Assembly: GCA_049323915.1 (NCBI GenBank)
Contig: JBMOPC010000019.1
Location: 1 to 21,743 of the forward strand
Length of the DNA stretch: 21,743 bases
From: BRHc4a sp049323915
GTDB taxonomy: Bacteria; Bacillota; Desulfotomaculia; Desulfotomaculales; Desulfocucumaceae
Direction: 5' to 3'
Below the pieces are notes generated by a model. That model was not told where the DNA came from, did not search any database, and saw only the letters and a program-made list of their open reading frames with translations. The position numbers and the translations under genes are program-made. Below, piece by piece: positions 13,259-20,215 of this stretch. Positions within the stretch are counted from its first letter, which is position 1. Each line of letters begins with the position of its first letter.

Positions 13259-14737
13259 TCAGGCGATTAAAGGCCCCATTCTATCTCTTAGCTGGGTCCC
13301 TGAGATTTTTTCCTGCTCCAGAAGCAGCTCAACCACTTCGGAAAGCTGCTCCCGGCGTTTGCTCAGGAACATAAAAACCCTTTCCTCCTGGACCTGCAGT
13401 ATTTTTTTCTGCGTCCTGTAGCGGAAACTCCTGGGGAGAGTTTCCGGATCCACCACACCCAGGTCCGACATCCCGGAATTGATAATCTGATCCGCCGTTT
13501 TTGTTGCCTGAAGGTAGTCATTTCCGGCGCCGGTGCTACGCCCCCCCAGAATCATCTCCTCGGCCACCGCGCCGGCCAGCATCACGGCAATCTGGTTTTC
13601 GAGATAGTCCCTGGTGTAAAGGTAGGTGTCGTCTTCCGGAGTCTGCCTCATGTAGCCCAGGGCCTGGCCGCGGGGAGTGATGGTCAGGGTTGAAACCGAA
13701 CCTTCCCGCAGGTGTTCACTCACAAAGGCGTGGCCGGTTTCGTGGATTGCCACTCTTTTCAGCTCCGCCGGGGAAGGCCTGCGGTCCAGCCGGTCTCCCA
13801 TCATAACTTTGTCCACAGCCTCGTGGAAATGCCTGTGGTATACAAGGGTCAGCCCCTCGCGCATGGCCAGTATGGCAGCCTCGTTAGCAAGGCTTTCCAG
13901 GTGTGCCCCGCTGAATCCGAATGTTTCCCTGGCAATACTCTCCAGGCTGACATCCGGGGCCAGGGGCTTGTTCCTGGTGTGCAGTTTAAGTATTTCAAGT
14001 CTTCCTTCCCTGTCCGGAAGCTCAACCTTGACCTGGCGGTCGAAGCGCCCCGGCCGCAGGAGCGCAGGATCAAGCATATCCACCCTGTTGGTGGCCCCTA
14101 TCAGCAGCACCCGGACCTTGTCGTCCACTTTAAGCCCGTCCATCTGGACCAGGAGCTCGTTCAATGTCTGGTCGTACTCCAGGTGACTGGTTGTCTGGCC
14201 TCTTTTTCCACCCAGTATTTCAATCTCGTCGATAAATATGATTGAATTGTTCTTACCCATGCGCTGGGACGCTTCCCGGGCTGTCTGAAAGAGCTTTCTC
14301 ACCCTCTGGGCGCCGACGCCGGCGTACATTTCAATAAACTCGCTGCCGCTTGCCGCCACGAAGGCTGCGTCGGTGTAACCGGCTGCAGCCTTGGCAAGCA
14401 GCGTCTTCCCGGTTCCGGGAGGCCCGGTGAGAAGTATCCCCTTAAGAGGCCTTATTCCCAGCTTCTGTATATCGGTGTGGTTTTTTATAAAATCAAGGGC
14501 CTCCTTCAATTCTTTAATGGCGGTGGCCTGCCCCCCGATGTCTGTAAAGGATACTTCCTGCCTCACCGCCTGGCCGCCGCCACTGAAGTTCTTGGCCACA
14601 ATACCCCTGGAGCGGGCTATGAAGTATATGGCAAAGCCAGCCACGGCAAGGAATACCAAAGGCATAACATCATACCCGGCCACCGCCAGAAAAATGACCG
14701 CAGCCAGGCCAAAGCCCATGCCAATTTCTTTTATCAT
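13259..14737 (-). CDS. Short FtsH-like membrane AAA+ zinc metalloprotease
   Basis: An ATP-driven membrane protease. Two hydrophobic helices (about 8-20 and 25-42) are separated by only a few residues, so the extracytoplasmic domain of classical FtsH is missing. The AAA+ domain has Walker A GPPGTGKT (105-112), Walker B IIFIDEIE (166-173), the region ATNRVDMLDPALLRPGRFDR (215-234) and a pore loop EMYAGVGA where FtsH usually has EMFVGVGA. The protease domain has the zinc site HETGH (332-336) and the third ligand Asp407 in GAGNDYLQAT. At 492 residues it is well below the usual ~600-640. It starts 4 bp inside the preceding gene (ATGA overlap), so translation is coupled. All catalytic residues are present; substrates are unknown. 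It is probably a paralogue rather than the housekeeping FtsH. Confidence 0.9.
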   Translation of the reverse strand: MIKEIGMGFGLAAVIFLAVAGYDVMPLVFLAVAGFAIYFIARSRGIVAKNFSGGGQAVRQEVSFTDIGGQATAIKELKEALDFIKNHTDIQKLGIRPLKGILLTGPPGTGKTLLAKAAAGYTDAAFVAASGSEFIEMYAGVGAQRVRKLFQTAREASQRMGKNNSIIFIDEIEILGGKRGQTTSHLEYDQTLNELLVQMDGLKVDDKVRVLLIGATNRVDMLDPALLRPGRFDRQVKVELPDREGRLEILKLHTRNKPLAPDVSLESIARETFGFSGAHLESLANEAAILAMREGLTLVYHRHFHEAVDKVMMGDRLDRRPSPAELKRVAIHETGHAFVSEHLREGSVSTLTITPRGQALGYMRQTPEDDTYLYTRDYLENQIAVMLAGAVAEEMILGGRSTGAGNDYLQATKTADQIINSGMSDLGVVDPETLPRSFRYRTQKKILQVQEERVFMFLSKRREQLSEVVELLLEQEKISGTQLRDRMGPLIA

Positions 14738-15294
14738 GACGGCCGCCTCCTTTCAGTTTCTCCGTATAACGGCGAGCCGGGCTGTCCATCACGGGATATT
14801 ATCTCATAAAGGTATTTGTTATCGTGGTTGATCTGAATATACATCCGGTCGTGGTCCAGGAACACCCTGGCACGGGCGCCTTCCCTCGCTGCCCTTTGGG
14901 CGATGAAGCCCTCCATCTCCAGGAAGTTGCCCCTCTCCAGCGCCTCATATGCGGCCAGCCTGGTCTGGTAGCATATTCCCTCCAGCACGGCGTCACGGTC
15001 GTCCTTTATAGTTATTTTGACGCTCCTACTGCCCACAATATCCCGTAAGGACCCGCTCAGTTTATTGTACGACTCCTGAATGTTTTCCACTTTCCGCAGC
15101 TTTACCTCCACTTCCAGCACCGGCCCCTGGTCGTTAATCTTATAAGATGCTATATCTCCGTTTTCCTGCAGAACCCTGGTCAGGGGACGCTCGTAATTAA
15201 ACCGGTTGAAAAGCCACTGTGCCCCCCATAGCGCGCCCATGCCCACCAGCAGGGCCAAAACAACAACGGGAACTTTTATTCCGTTCCACTGCAT
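14734..15294 (-). CDS. Single-pass membrane protein of unknown function, coupled to the FtsH-like protease
   Basis: The family is not recognised. The 186 residues begin MQWNGIK, then one hydrophobic segment (about 8-28, VPVVVLALLVGMGALWGA) and a soluble remainder rich in charged residues. This gives an N-terminal membrane anchor with most of the protein on one side. The start chosen is ATG 15292-15294 because GAGGGGAAGG lies 7 nt upstream; a longer frame from TTG 15339 has no such site. Its stop overlaps the start of the FtsH-like gene by 4 bp, so it is probably a partner, adaptor or substrate of that protease. It may provide the extracytoplasmic part that the short protease lacks; this is inference from context only. 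Confidence 0.8.
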   Translation of the reverse strand: MQWNGIKVPVVVLALLVGMGALWGAQWLFNRFNYERPLTRVLQENGDIASYKINDQGPVLEVEVKLRKVENIQESYNKLSGSLRDIVGSRSVKITIKDDRDAVLEGICYQTRLAAYEALERGNFLEMEGFIAQRAAREGARARVFLDHDRMYIQINHDNKYLYEIISRDGQPGSPLYGETERRRPS

Positions 15295-15417
15295 ACTGAC
15301 CTTCCCCTCATAATATAATCTTTCAAATAACAATCTCAATACGGAGCCGCCTGACCGGAAAAAAGGATAAAAAAATCAAGCTGATTACTTGGCAAAACAA
15401 TCAACGGGCATAGTTTT

Positions 15418-15582
15418 GGGCCGACAAAGCCAGGCGAAGTTTTTCATGACCCCAATAGGGCTGTCAGAAGCGAGTACAGCGCGAAAGCAACGGCGGGACG
15501 GAGCGGAGCGTATAGAAACATACGTGAGCATCCGGACCGCCGGGGCTGACAAGGCTGTGCGAAGCTTATCACAGCCCGTACA
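15418..15582. repeat. Diverged copy of the intergenic repeat family
   Basis: It aligns without gaps to 10740-10904 but with many substitutions, for example AAGTTTTTCAT for AAGCTTTTCAC. It is directly joined to the left direct repeat that bounds the catalase cassette. The 437-bp gap 15295-15731 contains this repeat, the direct repeat at 15578-15673 and about 60 bp of unassigned sequence. Confidence 0.8.
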
Positions 15583-15673
15583 AGCTGACAACATGGTATT
15601 ATAGCATATAACTCATAAATAATAAGCAGGTAATGGATGTAAGCACTACCTGCCCATGGCACGTCAATGTGAG
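15578..15673. repeat. Left ~95-bp direct repeat flanking the catalase cassette, with hairpin
   Basis: It is nearly identical to 16866-16959, in the same orientation, differing by a few bases and short gaps. It contains a GCAGGTA (15626-15632) / TACCTGC (15647-15653) stem followed on the minus strand by TTATTATTTATG. It could therefore terminate the catalase transcript. Confidence 0.85.
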
Positions 15674-15731
15674 ATCGAAAAGACAAAGTTATCTACACTG
15701 TTCGGCCTTAGTAGATTACATACAGCTGTCT

Positions 15732-16409
15732 TTAATGTGACGGAGGAGCTACAGGCATATTACCCGGTTGCATATTCCAGACAGCGGGATTTTGATTATT
15801 TGTGCCTGTCGAGAGATCCAGGTACTGATTGGAATATAGTTTATCACCCAAATTTTGCAGGACGCCCTGATTTTGAACTTTTTCGAGCGCTCTTATAAAC
15901 AGCTGCGCATGAGCTTCCTCCCGGCAGATAAGAAAATCAATTAAATCCTTTATCCCCGGATCAGTAGCACGTTGGTATAACCGTTGGTAGACCGCCTTTG
16001 CTTTTAACTCCGCCGCAACGTTTGAGTGCAGGTTGGCCACAACGTCGCCTACTGAGCTTACAAAATCGGCAGTCCACGTGTGCCCCGACGAATTGACATA
16101 CATTGCCCCGCCGCCCCCCGCCAATTCTAATGTGGGAGCCTGGTTAATGCTGTTGATTGTTGGATCGCCGAGCAGGAGTTTTATTGCTTCTGATAACAAC
16201 TCCAGGTGATTCAGTTCTTCAGTCCCGATATCCAGAAGAAGATCCTTAACCATTGGATCTTTACAGCCCACAGCCTGGTTAAGGTACTGTGTGCAAGCGC
16301 TTAGCTCGCCATTCGGCCCGCCATGCTGTTCTACGAGCATGGCAGCGAACGTGGGATCTGTACCGGATACTCTTACGGGGTAGAGAAGGGTTTTTTCGTG
16401 CCTGAACAT
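15732..16409 (-). CDS. Manganese catalase-family protein, CotJC-like
   Basis: A di-manganese ferritin-like protein that can break down hydrogen peroxide; the CotJC branch is a spore-coat component. The four-helix metal ligands are visible: Glu35 in GGPNGELSA, Glu65/His68 in TEELNHLE, Glu134 in AAELKAKA and Glu164/His167 in CREEAHAQ. The beginning, HEKTLLYPVRV, matches the family. The 225-residue product ends in an Asn/Pro-rich tail (NNQNPAVWNMQPGN). The start chosen is ATG 16407-16409, because AGAAAGGA lies 8 nt upstream; the ATG at 16416-16418 directly abuts that site. It lies between two ~95-bp direct repeats and is more AT-rich than its neighbours, which suggests insertion as a cassette. 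A role in peroxide defence or the spore coat is inferred. Confidence 0.87.
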   Translation of the reverse strand: MFRHEKTLLYPVRVSGTDPTFAAMLVEQHGGPNGELSACTQYLNQAVGCKDPMVKDLLLDIGTEELNHLELLSEAIKLLLGDPTINSINQAPTLELAGGGGAMYVNSSGHTWTADFVSSVGDVVANLHSNVAAELKAKAVYQRLYQRATDPGIKDLIDFLICREEAHAQLFIRALEKVQNQGVLQNLGDKLYSNQYLDLSTGTNNQNPAVWNMQPGNMPVAPPSH

Positions 16410-16457
16410 CAACCTCATCCTTTCTTGGGTCTAAAGCAGACATTAAATATACTGTTA

Positions 16458-16730
16458 TTATGTCCACAGGGTACAAAGATATCCTAAAAATAATCTTGTC
16501 TGGATAACACCACCCACATTATAAGGAATAACTTCCATCTTGGCTATCTGAAAACGTGGCTGGCAGTGGGGCAAGCTGGCGCATTTAAAGGGTGACATGC
16601 TGACCGGGGTGATCAGCATGTCGGTGTTGCTGGCGGTAGTAGCACTGGCGTTATTGGCGGCCAGGAAGAAGCCGTTTCCGCCACTCATTGCTGGCTTGTT
16701 GGAGTGTTGGTTGTGCTGGTTCTGTATCAC
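16458..16730 (-). CDS. Small hypothetical protein upstream of the manganese catalase
   Basis: A 90-codon frame from GTG, 48 bp before the catalase gene and in the same direction. The family is not recognised; it does not resemble CotJA or CotJB, which precede cotJC in Bacillus. The N-terminal half is rich in Asn, Ser, Ala and Thr (NNASATTASNT) and its codons mostly end in C or G, as in a real gene. There are two cysteines near the middle and no membrane segment. The ribosome binding site is weak (GAAAG), and an opposing frame at 16597-16803 is a competitor, so coding status is uncertain. Confidence 0.4.
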   Translation of the reverse strand: MIQNQHNQHSNKPAMSGGNGFFLAANNASATTASNTDMLITPVSMSPFKCASLPHCQPRFQIAKMEVIPYNVGGVIQTRLFLGYLCTLWT

Positions 16731-16830
16731 GTGTCGTAATTCTTTCAGTTTGGGCGTATGGAAAGAAATACCATATAGAGTTTCTAATGCTTATGTATTA
16801 TAAAGGTTATTGCAAAGGGAAGGATTTTTT

Positions 16831-16959
16831 CGGCGACAAAGCCAAGCGAAGTTTTTCACCAGTCCGTACAAGCTGACAACATGGTTATAGCATATTACTC
16901 ACAATAAATAAGCAGGTAATGGATGTAAGCACTACCTGCCAATGGCACGTCAATGTGAG
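16831..16959. repeat. Right direct repeat flanking the catalase cassette, preceded by a short copy of the repeat family
   Basis: Positions 16831-16872 repeat GACAAAGCC-AGCGAAG-TTTTTCAC of the other family copies, and 16866-16959 repeat 15578-15673. The stem GCAGGTA (16912-16918) / TACCTGC (16933-16939) is followed on the minus strand by TTATTTATTG, so it probably ends the yajQ-rimO-pgsA transcript; it begins 6 bp after the pgsA stop codon. Between 16731 and 16830 nothing is recognised. Confidence 0.85.
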
Positions 16960-16964
16960 GTCCT

Positions 16965-17495
16965 TTAAATACCGTCCTTTTTTATCACCGGCCAGCTCCG
17001 GTAAAAATAATCCCAGCCGGACCAGCCGGTGAAGAATACGGCCACCGCCAACGCCGTGTAGTCCAGCAAAAGTGGAAGGTCCTTTATAAACAGCGCCACC
17101 ATGGCTATTATTTGGGTTACGGTTTTTACCTTTCCCAGCCACCTGGCTGAAATAACATTGCCGTCCACCGCCGCCAGCGCCCTTAATCCCGTCACCGCGT
17201 ACTCCCGGCCAATTATTATCAGCGCCACCCAGGAAGGAAGCCTTTGGAGCTCCACCAGAACGATGAGGGCGGCAGTTACCAGCAGTTTATCGGCCAGGGG
17301 GTCCATGATCTTGCCCAGGTTTGTGACCATTTTGCGCTTTCTGGCAATGTACCCGTCAAGCCCGTCGGTGCTGGCCGCCAGTATGAATATCACCGCGGCT
17401 ATATAGTCTCCATGGGGGATCCTGAGGGTAACGACGGCCACAAACACCGGTACCAGGAATATCCTGACCAGTGTTACCCGGTTTGGCAGATTCAT
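16965..17495 (-). CDS. pgsA: CDP-diacylglycerol-glycerol-3-phosphate 3-phosphatidyltransferase
   Basis: It makes phosphatidylglycerol phosphate from CDP-diacylglycerol and glycerol 3-phosphate at the inner membrane, the committed step to phosphatidylglycerol and cardiolipin. The 176 residues are mostly hydrophobic helices and contain the CDP-alcohol phosphotransferase motif complete: Asp44, Gly45, Asp47, Gly48, Ala51, Arg52, Gly61, Asp65 and Asp69 (in STDGLDGYIARK...GKIMDPLADK). ATG 17493-17495 overlaps the rimO stop by 4 bp (ATGA), indicating translational coupling. Downstream it ends in the direct repeat and hairpin at 16866-16959. Confidence 0.97.
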   Translation of the reverse strand: MNLPNRVTLVRIFLVPVFVAVVTLRIPHGDYIAAVIFILAASTDGLDGYIARKRKMVTNLGKIMDPLADKLLVTAALIVLVELQRLPSWVALIIIGREYAVTGLRALAAVDGNVISARWLGKVKTVTQIIAMVALFIKDLPLLLDYTALAVAVFFTGWSGWDYFYRSWPVIKKDGI

Positions 17496-18820
17496 TTTGC
17501 CAGCACCCCTCTCAGCCCGTAGTCAAATGCCCTGGTGACACGAACCTTTACAAAATCTCCGGGTGCGGCTCCGCCCGGCCCGGCGGAAAAAAGAACCGAT
17601 CCGTCAATCTCCGGCGCGTCCCCCTCGGTCCTTCCGTAATAGAGGTTGGATCGTCCGGTCTTTTTCCCGTCCACCAGCACCTTTACCTCTTTGTTTACCT
17701 TCAGGAGGTTATGCTTTCCGGATATTTCCTTTTGCAGCGCCATCAGTTTGTCGTGCCTGTAGTCCTTTACTTCTTCAGGCACGTCGTCTTTCATGGCAGA
17801 GGCGGGAGTCCCTTCCTCCGGGCTGAACTTGAACACCCCCATCCTCTCGAAGCCTGTCTCCTCTACAAAACTGTACAACTCCTCAAACCTGGAGTCATTT
17901 TCGCCGGGAAAACCCACTATGAACGTTGTCCGGAGGGTCAGGCCCGGAATGGAGGTGCGAAGACGGTAAATTAGACTTTTTACCTCGGAGGCCTTTCCTC
18001 TCCGGTTCATTCTTTCAAGCATACCGTCGTTTATATGCTGAAGGGGAAGGTCGATGTAGCGGCAGATATTCTTCTCTTCGCTCATAACCTTTATCAGTTC
18101 CGGAGTAAATCCGGTGGGATAGCAGTACATCACGCGAATCCAGGGCGCCCCCCTGCCGGAAAGGCGCCTTAGCAGCTCCGGCAGCATAGGGCGGCCATAG
18201 ATGTCATGTCCATAGGCCGTGGTGTCCTGCGCCACCAGAATTATCTCCCTTACTCCCCTGCCCACAAGCTCCGAGGCCTCTGCCTCCAGCACCTCCATAG
18301 GCCTGCTCCGGTAGCCGCCACGTATTCCCGGGATGGCGCAGTATGAGCAGCGGTTGCTGCAGCCGTCGGCCACTTTCAAATAGGCCCAGTGGTACGGGGT
18401 GGTCAGAATACGGGGCATGACCCTGCCGTAATCGAAGGTCGGGCTGCCCACCATATAAGGCCTCAAGCCATTGGCTGACATCTCGATAAAGGACGCCACT
18501 CCATCTATTTCACCCGGCCCGAAGACCCCGTCTATTTCGGGGAACTCGCTCATCAGTTCCTCCCCGTAGCGTTTGGCGAGGCAGCCGCAAACCAGCAATA
18601 TCTTCAGCCGGCCTTCCTCCTTCAGCCGGGCGGTGTTCAGTATGGCGTCTATAGCTTCTTCCTTGGCCGGGGTTATAAACCCGCAGGTGTTTATTATCAT
18701 GGCATCGGCCCCGGCCGCATCCTGCGTCAGGGTGTATCCGGCGTCAGAAAGTATCCCCAGCATTATTTCGGAGTCAACCTGATTTTTTGAGCAACCGAGA
18801 CTGATTATTCCAACCTTCAC
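17492..18820 (-). CDS. rimO: Ribosomal protein S12 methylthiotransferase RimO
   Basis: A radical-SAM enzyme that adds a methylthio group to an aspartate of ribosomal protein S12. The 442 residues show the N-terminal UPF0004 domain with cluster cysteines 10, 46 and 80 (LGCSKNQVDSE, NTCGF, CGCLAKRY), the radical-SAM motif CSNRCSYC (Cys154, 158, 161) and a C-terminal TRAM domain. The start VGIISLGCSKNQVDSE and PLQHINDGMLERMNR identify RimO rather than MiaB. GTG 18818-18820 has a weak site, AAGTGAGATAAA, made of a short tandem GAAGTGAG repeat. It is followed by pgsA and preceded by yajQ 27 bp away. Confidence 0.97.
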   Translation of the reverse strand: MKVGIISLGCSKNQVDSEIMLGILSDAGYTLTQDAAGADAMIINTCGFITPAKEEAIDAILNTARLKEEGRLKILLVCGCLAKRYGEELMSEFPEIDGVFGPGEIDGVASFIEMSANGLRPYMVGSPTFDYGRVMPRILTTPYHWAYLKVADGCSNRCSYCAIPGIRGGYRSRPMEVLEAEASELVGRGVREIILVAQDTTAYGHDIYGRPMLPELLRRLSGRGAPWIRVMYCYPTGFTPELIKVMSEEKNICRYIDLPLQHINDGMLERMNRRGKASEVKSLIYRLRTSIPGLTLRTTFIVGFPGENDSRFEELYSFVEETGFERMGVFKFSPEEGTPASAMKDDVPEEVKDYRHDKLMALQKEISGKHNLLKVNKEVKVLVDGKKTGRSNLYYGRTEGDAPEIDGSVLFSAGPGGAAPGDFVKVRVTRAFDYGLRGVLAK

Positions 18821-18847
18821 TTTATCTCACTTCTCACTTCCCACTCA

Positions 18848-19345
18848 TTAAAAGGTCCTCATGTTGATAAACTGCAGCGGTATTTCCCAGTCCCTCTCCT
18901 TAATAACCCTGATCACCTGTTGCAGGTCGTCCCGGTTCTTTCCGCTGACCCGGACCTGGTCGTTTTGAAAACTGGCCTGGACTTTAAGCTTGGTATCCTT
19001 GGCCAGCTTGATTATATCCTTGGCCAGGTCCTTGTCCACTCCCTGCACAATGTCAATTTTTTGCCTCACGGTATCCCCCGCAGCCTTCTCCACCTTTCCG
19101 TATCGAAGCGCCTTTAGGTTTATGCCCCGCTTAACCATTTTTGATTCCATTATGTCGACTACGCTTTTAAGTTTGAAATCGTCGTCCGAGTGTATTACTA
19201 TCTTTCCGTCGGCATATTCCACACTGCTCTTGCTGCCCTTGAAATCAAACCTGTTTTTAATCTCTTTCATAACCTGATTCAGTGCGTTGTCTATTTCCTG
19301 CAGATCCACCCTGGATACTATATCAAAGCTGTTTTCCTTGGACAC
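18848..19345 (-). CDS. yajQ: YajQ-family nucleotide-binding protein
   Basis: A small cytosolic protein (165 residues) of the UPF0234/DUF520 family; relatives bind nucleotides or RNA, and a Xanthomonas member binds cyclic di-GMP. The start SFDIVSRVDLQEIDNALNQ, RFDFKGSKSS, IKLAKDTKLKVQASFQNDQVRVSGK and the end PLQFINMRTF are characteristic, and the length is that of the family. GTG 19343-19345 is preceded by GGAGGTG. It begins the yajQ-rimO-pgsA group, after the phoU terminator. No member-specific function can be read. Confidence 0.96.
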   Translation of the reverse strand: MSKENSFDIVSRVDLQEIDNALNQVMKEIKNRFDFKGSKSSVEYADGKIVIHSDDDFKLKSVVDIMESKMVKRGINLKALRYGKVEKAAGDTVRQKIDIVQGVDKDLAKDIIKLAKDTKLKVQASFQNDQVRVSGKNRDDLQQVIRVIKERDWEIPLQFINMRTF

Positions 19346-19402
19346 TACGACACCTCCGAAACATTTTACTACAATATTTTAAACTATAATCTTCACGTTT
19401 AA

Positions 19403-19436
19403 AACCTAAAAAACACCATTGTTCAGGTGGTGTTTT
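19403..19436 (-). terminator. Intrinsic terminator after phoU
   Basis: On the minus strand AAAACACCA and TGGTGTTTT (19436-19428 with 19418-19410, 9-nt loop) are followed by TTTAGGTTTT. It lies about 30 nt after the phoU stop and separates it from yajQ. Confidence 0.75.
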
Positions 19437-19467
19437 CTTTTCAGCGTGAAATCGTTTCGCTTAAATA

Positions 19468-20124
19468 TCAGTTTAACTCCCGGCGCTCGCCGGTGACCAG
19501 GTAGATTACCGCCTCCCCTATGTTGGTGGCGTGATCCGCTATGCGCTCCAGGTACCGTGAAACGTACAGCAGATAGGCCCCCTGTGTCACTGCATCCGGG
19601 TGATCGGACATGCAGCTTATGGTGTCCCTGAATACGTGAGAAAATATAAAATCCACCTGGTCGTCCATGGAGCACATTTCCCTGGCCTTATTGACATCAC
19701 GGTGCACATAGGAATCAAGCCCGTCCTTAACCATCTGCCTGGCCAGCCTCGCCATGCGCGGTATCTCGTGAACCGGACGGACTGACATGGGATGGCCCGA
19801 AAGGCACATTGTGGCCCTGGCAATATCAACCGCGTGGTCAGCCATCCTTTCCAGGTTGGTTAATATTTTCAAGCCTGTTACGGCTATCCGCAGATCCTTG
19901 GCGATGGGCTGCTGGGTGGCGATGAGCTTGATGCACTTGTCCTCTATTTCCATAAAAAGCTCGTCAATGCGCTCGTCGCCCATGATTACTCCGGCTGCGG
20001 CGGTGACGTCCTGGTTCATAAAGGCGTCCACAGAATCATAAATGGCCTTCTCCACCAGACCTCCCATCCGGAGAATATCATTTTGAATGTCCCTTAAGGA
20101 TTTATCAAAGAGGTATCTGCTCAC
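19468..20124 (-). CDS. phoU: Phosphate signalling regulator PhoU
   Basis: PhoU links the PstSCAB phosphate transporter to the PhoR kinase and represses the Pho response when phosphate is plentiful. The 218 residues form two three-helix PhoU repeats, each with the metal-binding ExxxD signature: ERMADHAVDIA (91-101) and ERIADHATNIGEAV (193-206). GTG 20122-20124 is preceded by GGAGGAATAA. It follows phoR by 91 bp on the same strand, probably in one transcript ending at the hairpin 19403-19436. No pst genes are in the window between or after them. Confidence 0.95.
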   Translation of the reverse strand: MSRYLFDKSLRDIQNDILRMGGLVEKAIYDSVDAFMNQDVTAAAGVIMGDERIDELFMEIEDKCIKLIATQQPIAKDLRIAVTGLKILTNLERMADHAVDIARATMCLSGHPMSVRPVHEIPRMARLARQMVKDGLDSYVHRDVNKAREMCSMDDQVDFIFSHVFRDTISCMSDHPDAVTQGAYLLYVSRYLERIADHATNIGEAVIYLVTGERRELN

Positions 20125-20215
20125 GACAGTTATTCCTCCCGTGTGATTTCTTATTCCGGCATCTGTATATAAAACATTTTACACTCAGTGGCGCCAAAAA
20201 GTTAATGTTTTTTTA

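Noticed and set aside
15310..15339. Promoter-like TTGAGA and TATTAT, 18 bp apart, before the anchored membrane protein
   Set aside because: The start would fall within the ribosome binding site of the ATG at 15294, leaving no usable leader.
15656..15898. 80-codon plus-strand frame with reasonable composition
   Set aside because: It starts inside the direct repeat and runs antisense to the 3' end of the manganese catalase, whose identification is secure.
16597..16803. 68-codon plus-strand frame with a hydrophobic N-terminus and AAAGGGTGA before its ATG
   Set aside because: It overlaps the minus-strand small frame antisense; the minus frame has more gene-like codon endings and the same direction as the catalase. 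Neither is certain.
16942..16959. TGGCACG in the direct repeats (also 15657-15663) as a further sigma-54 promoter
   Set aside because: The -12 GC is absent at the required 12-bp spacing (the sequence reads TGTGAG), so it fails the key criterion.
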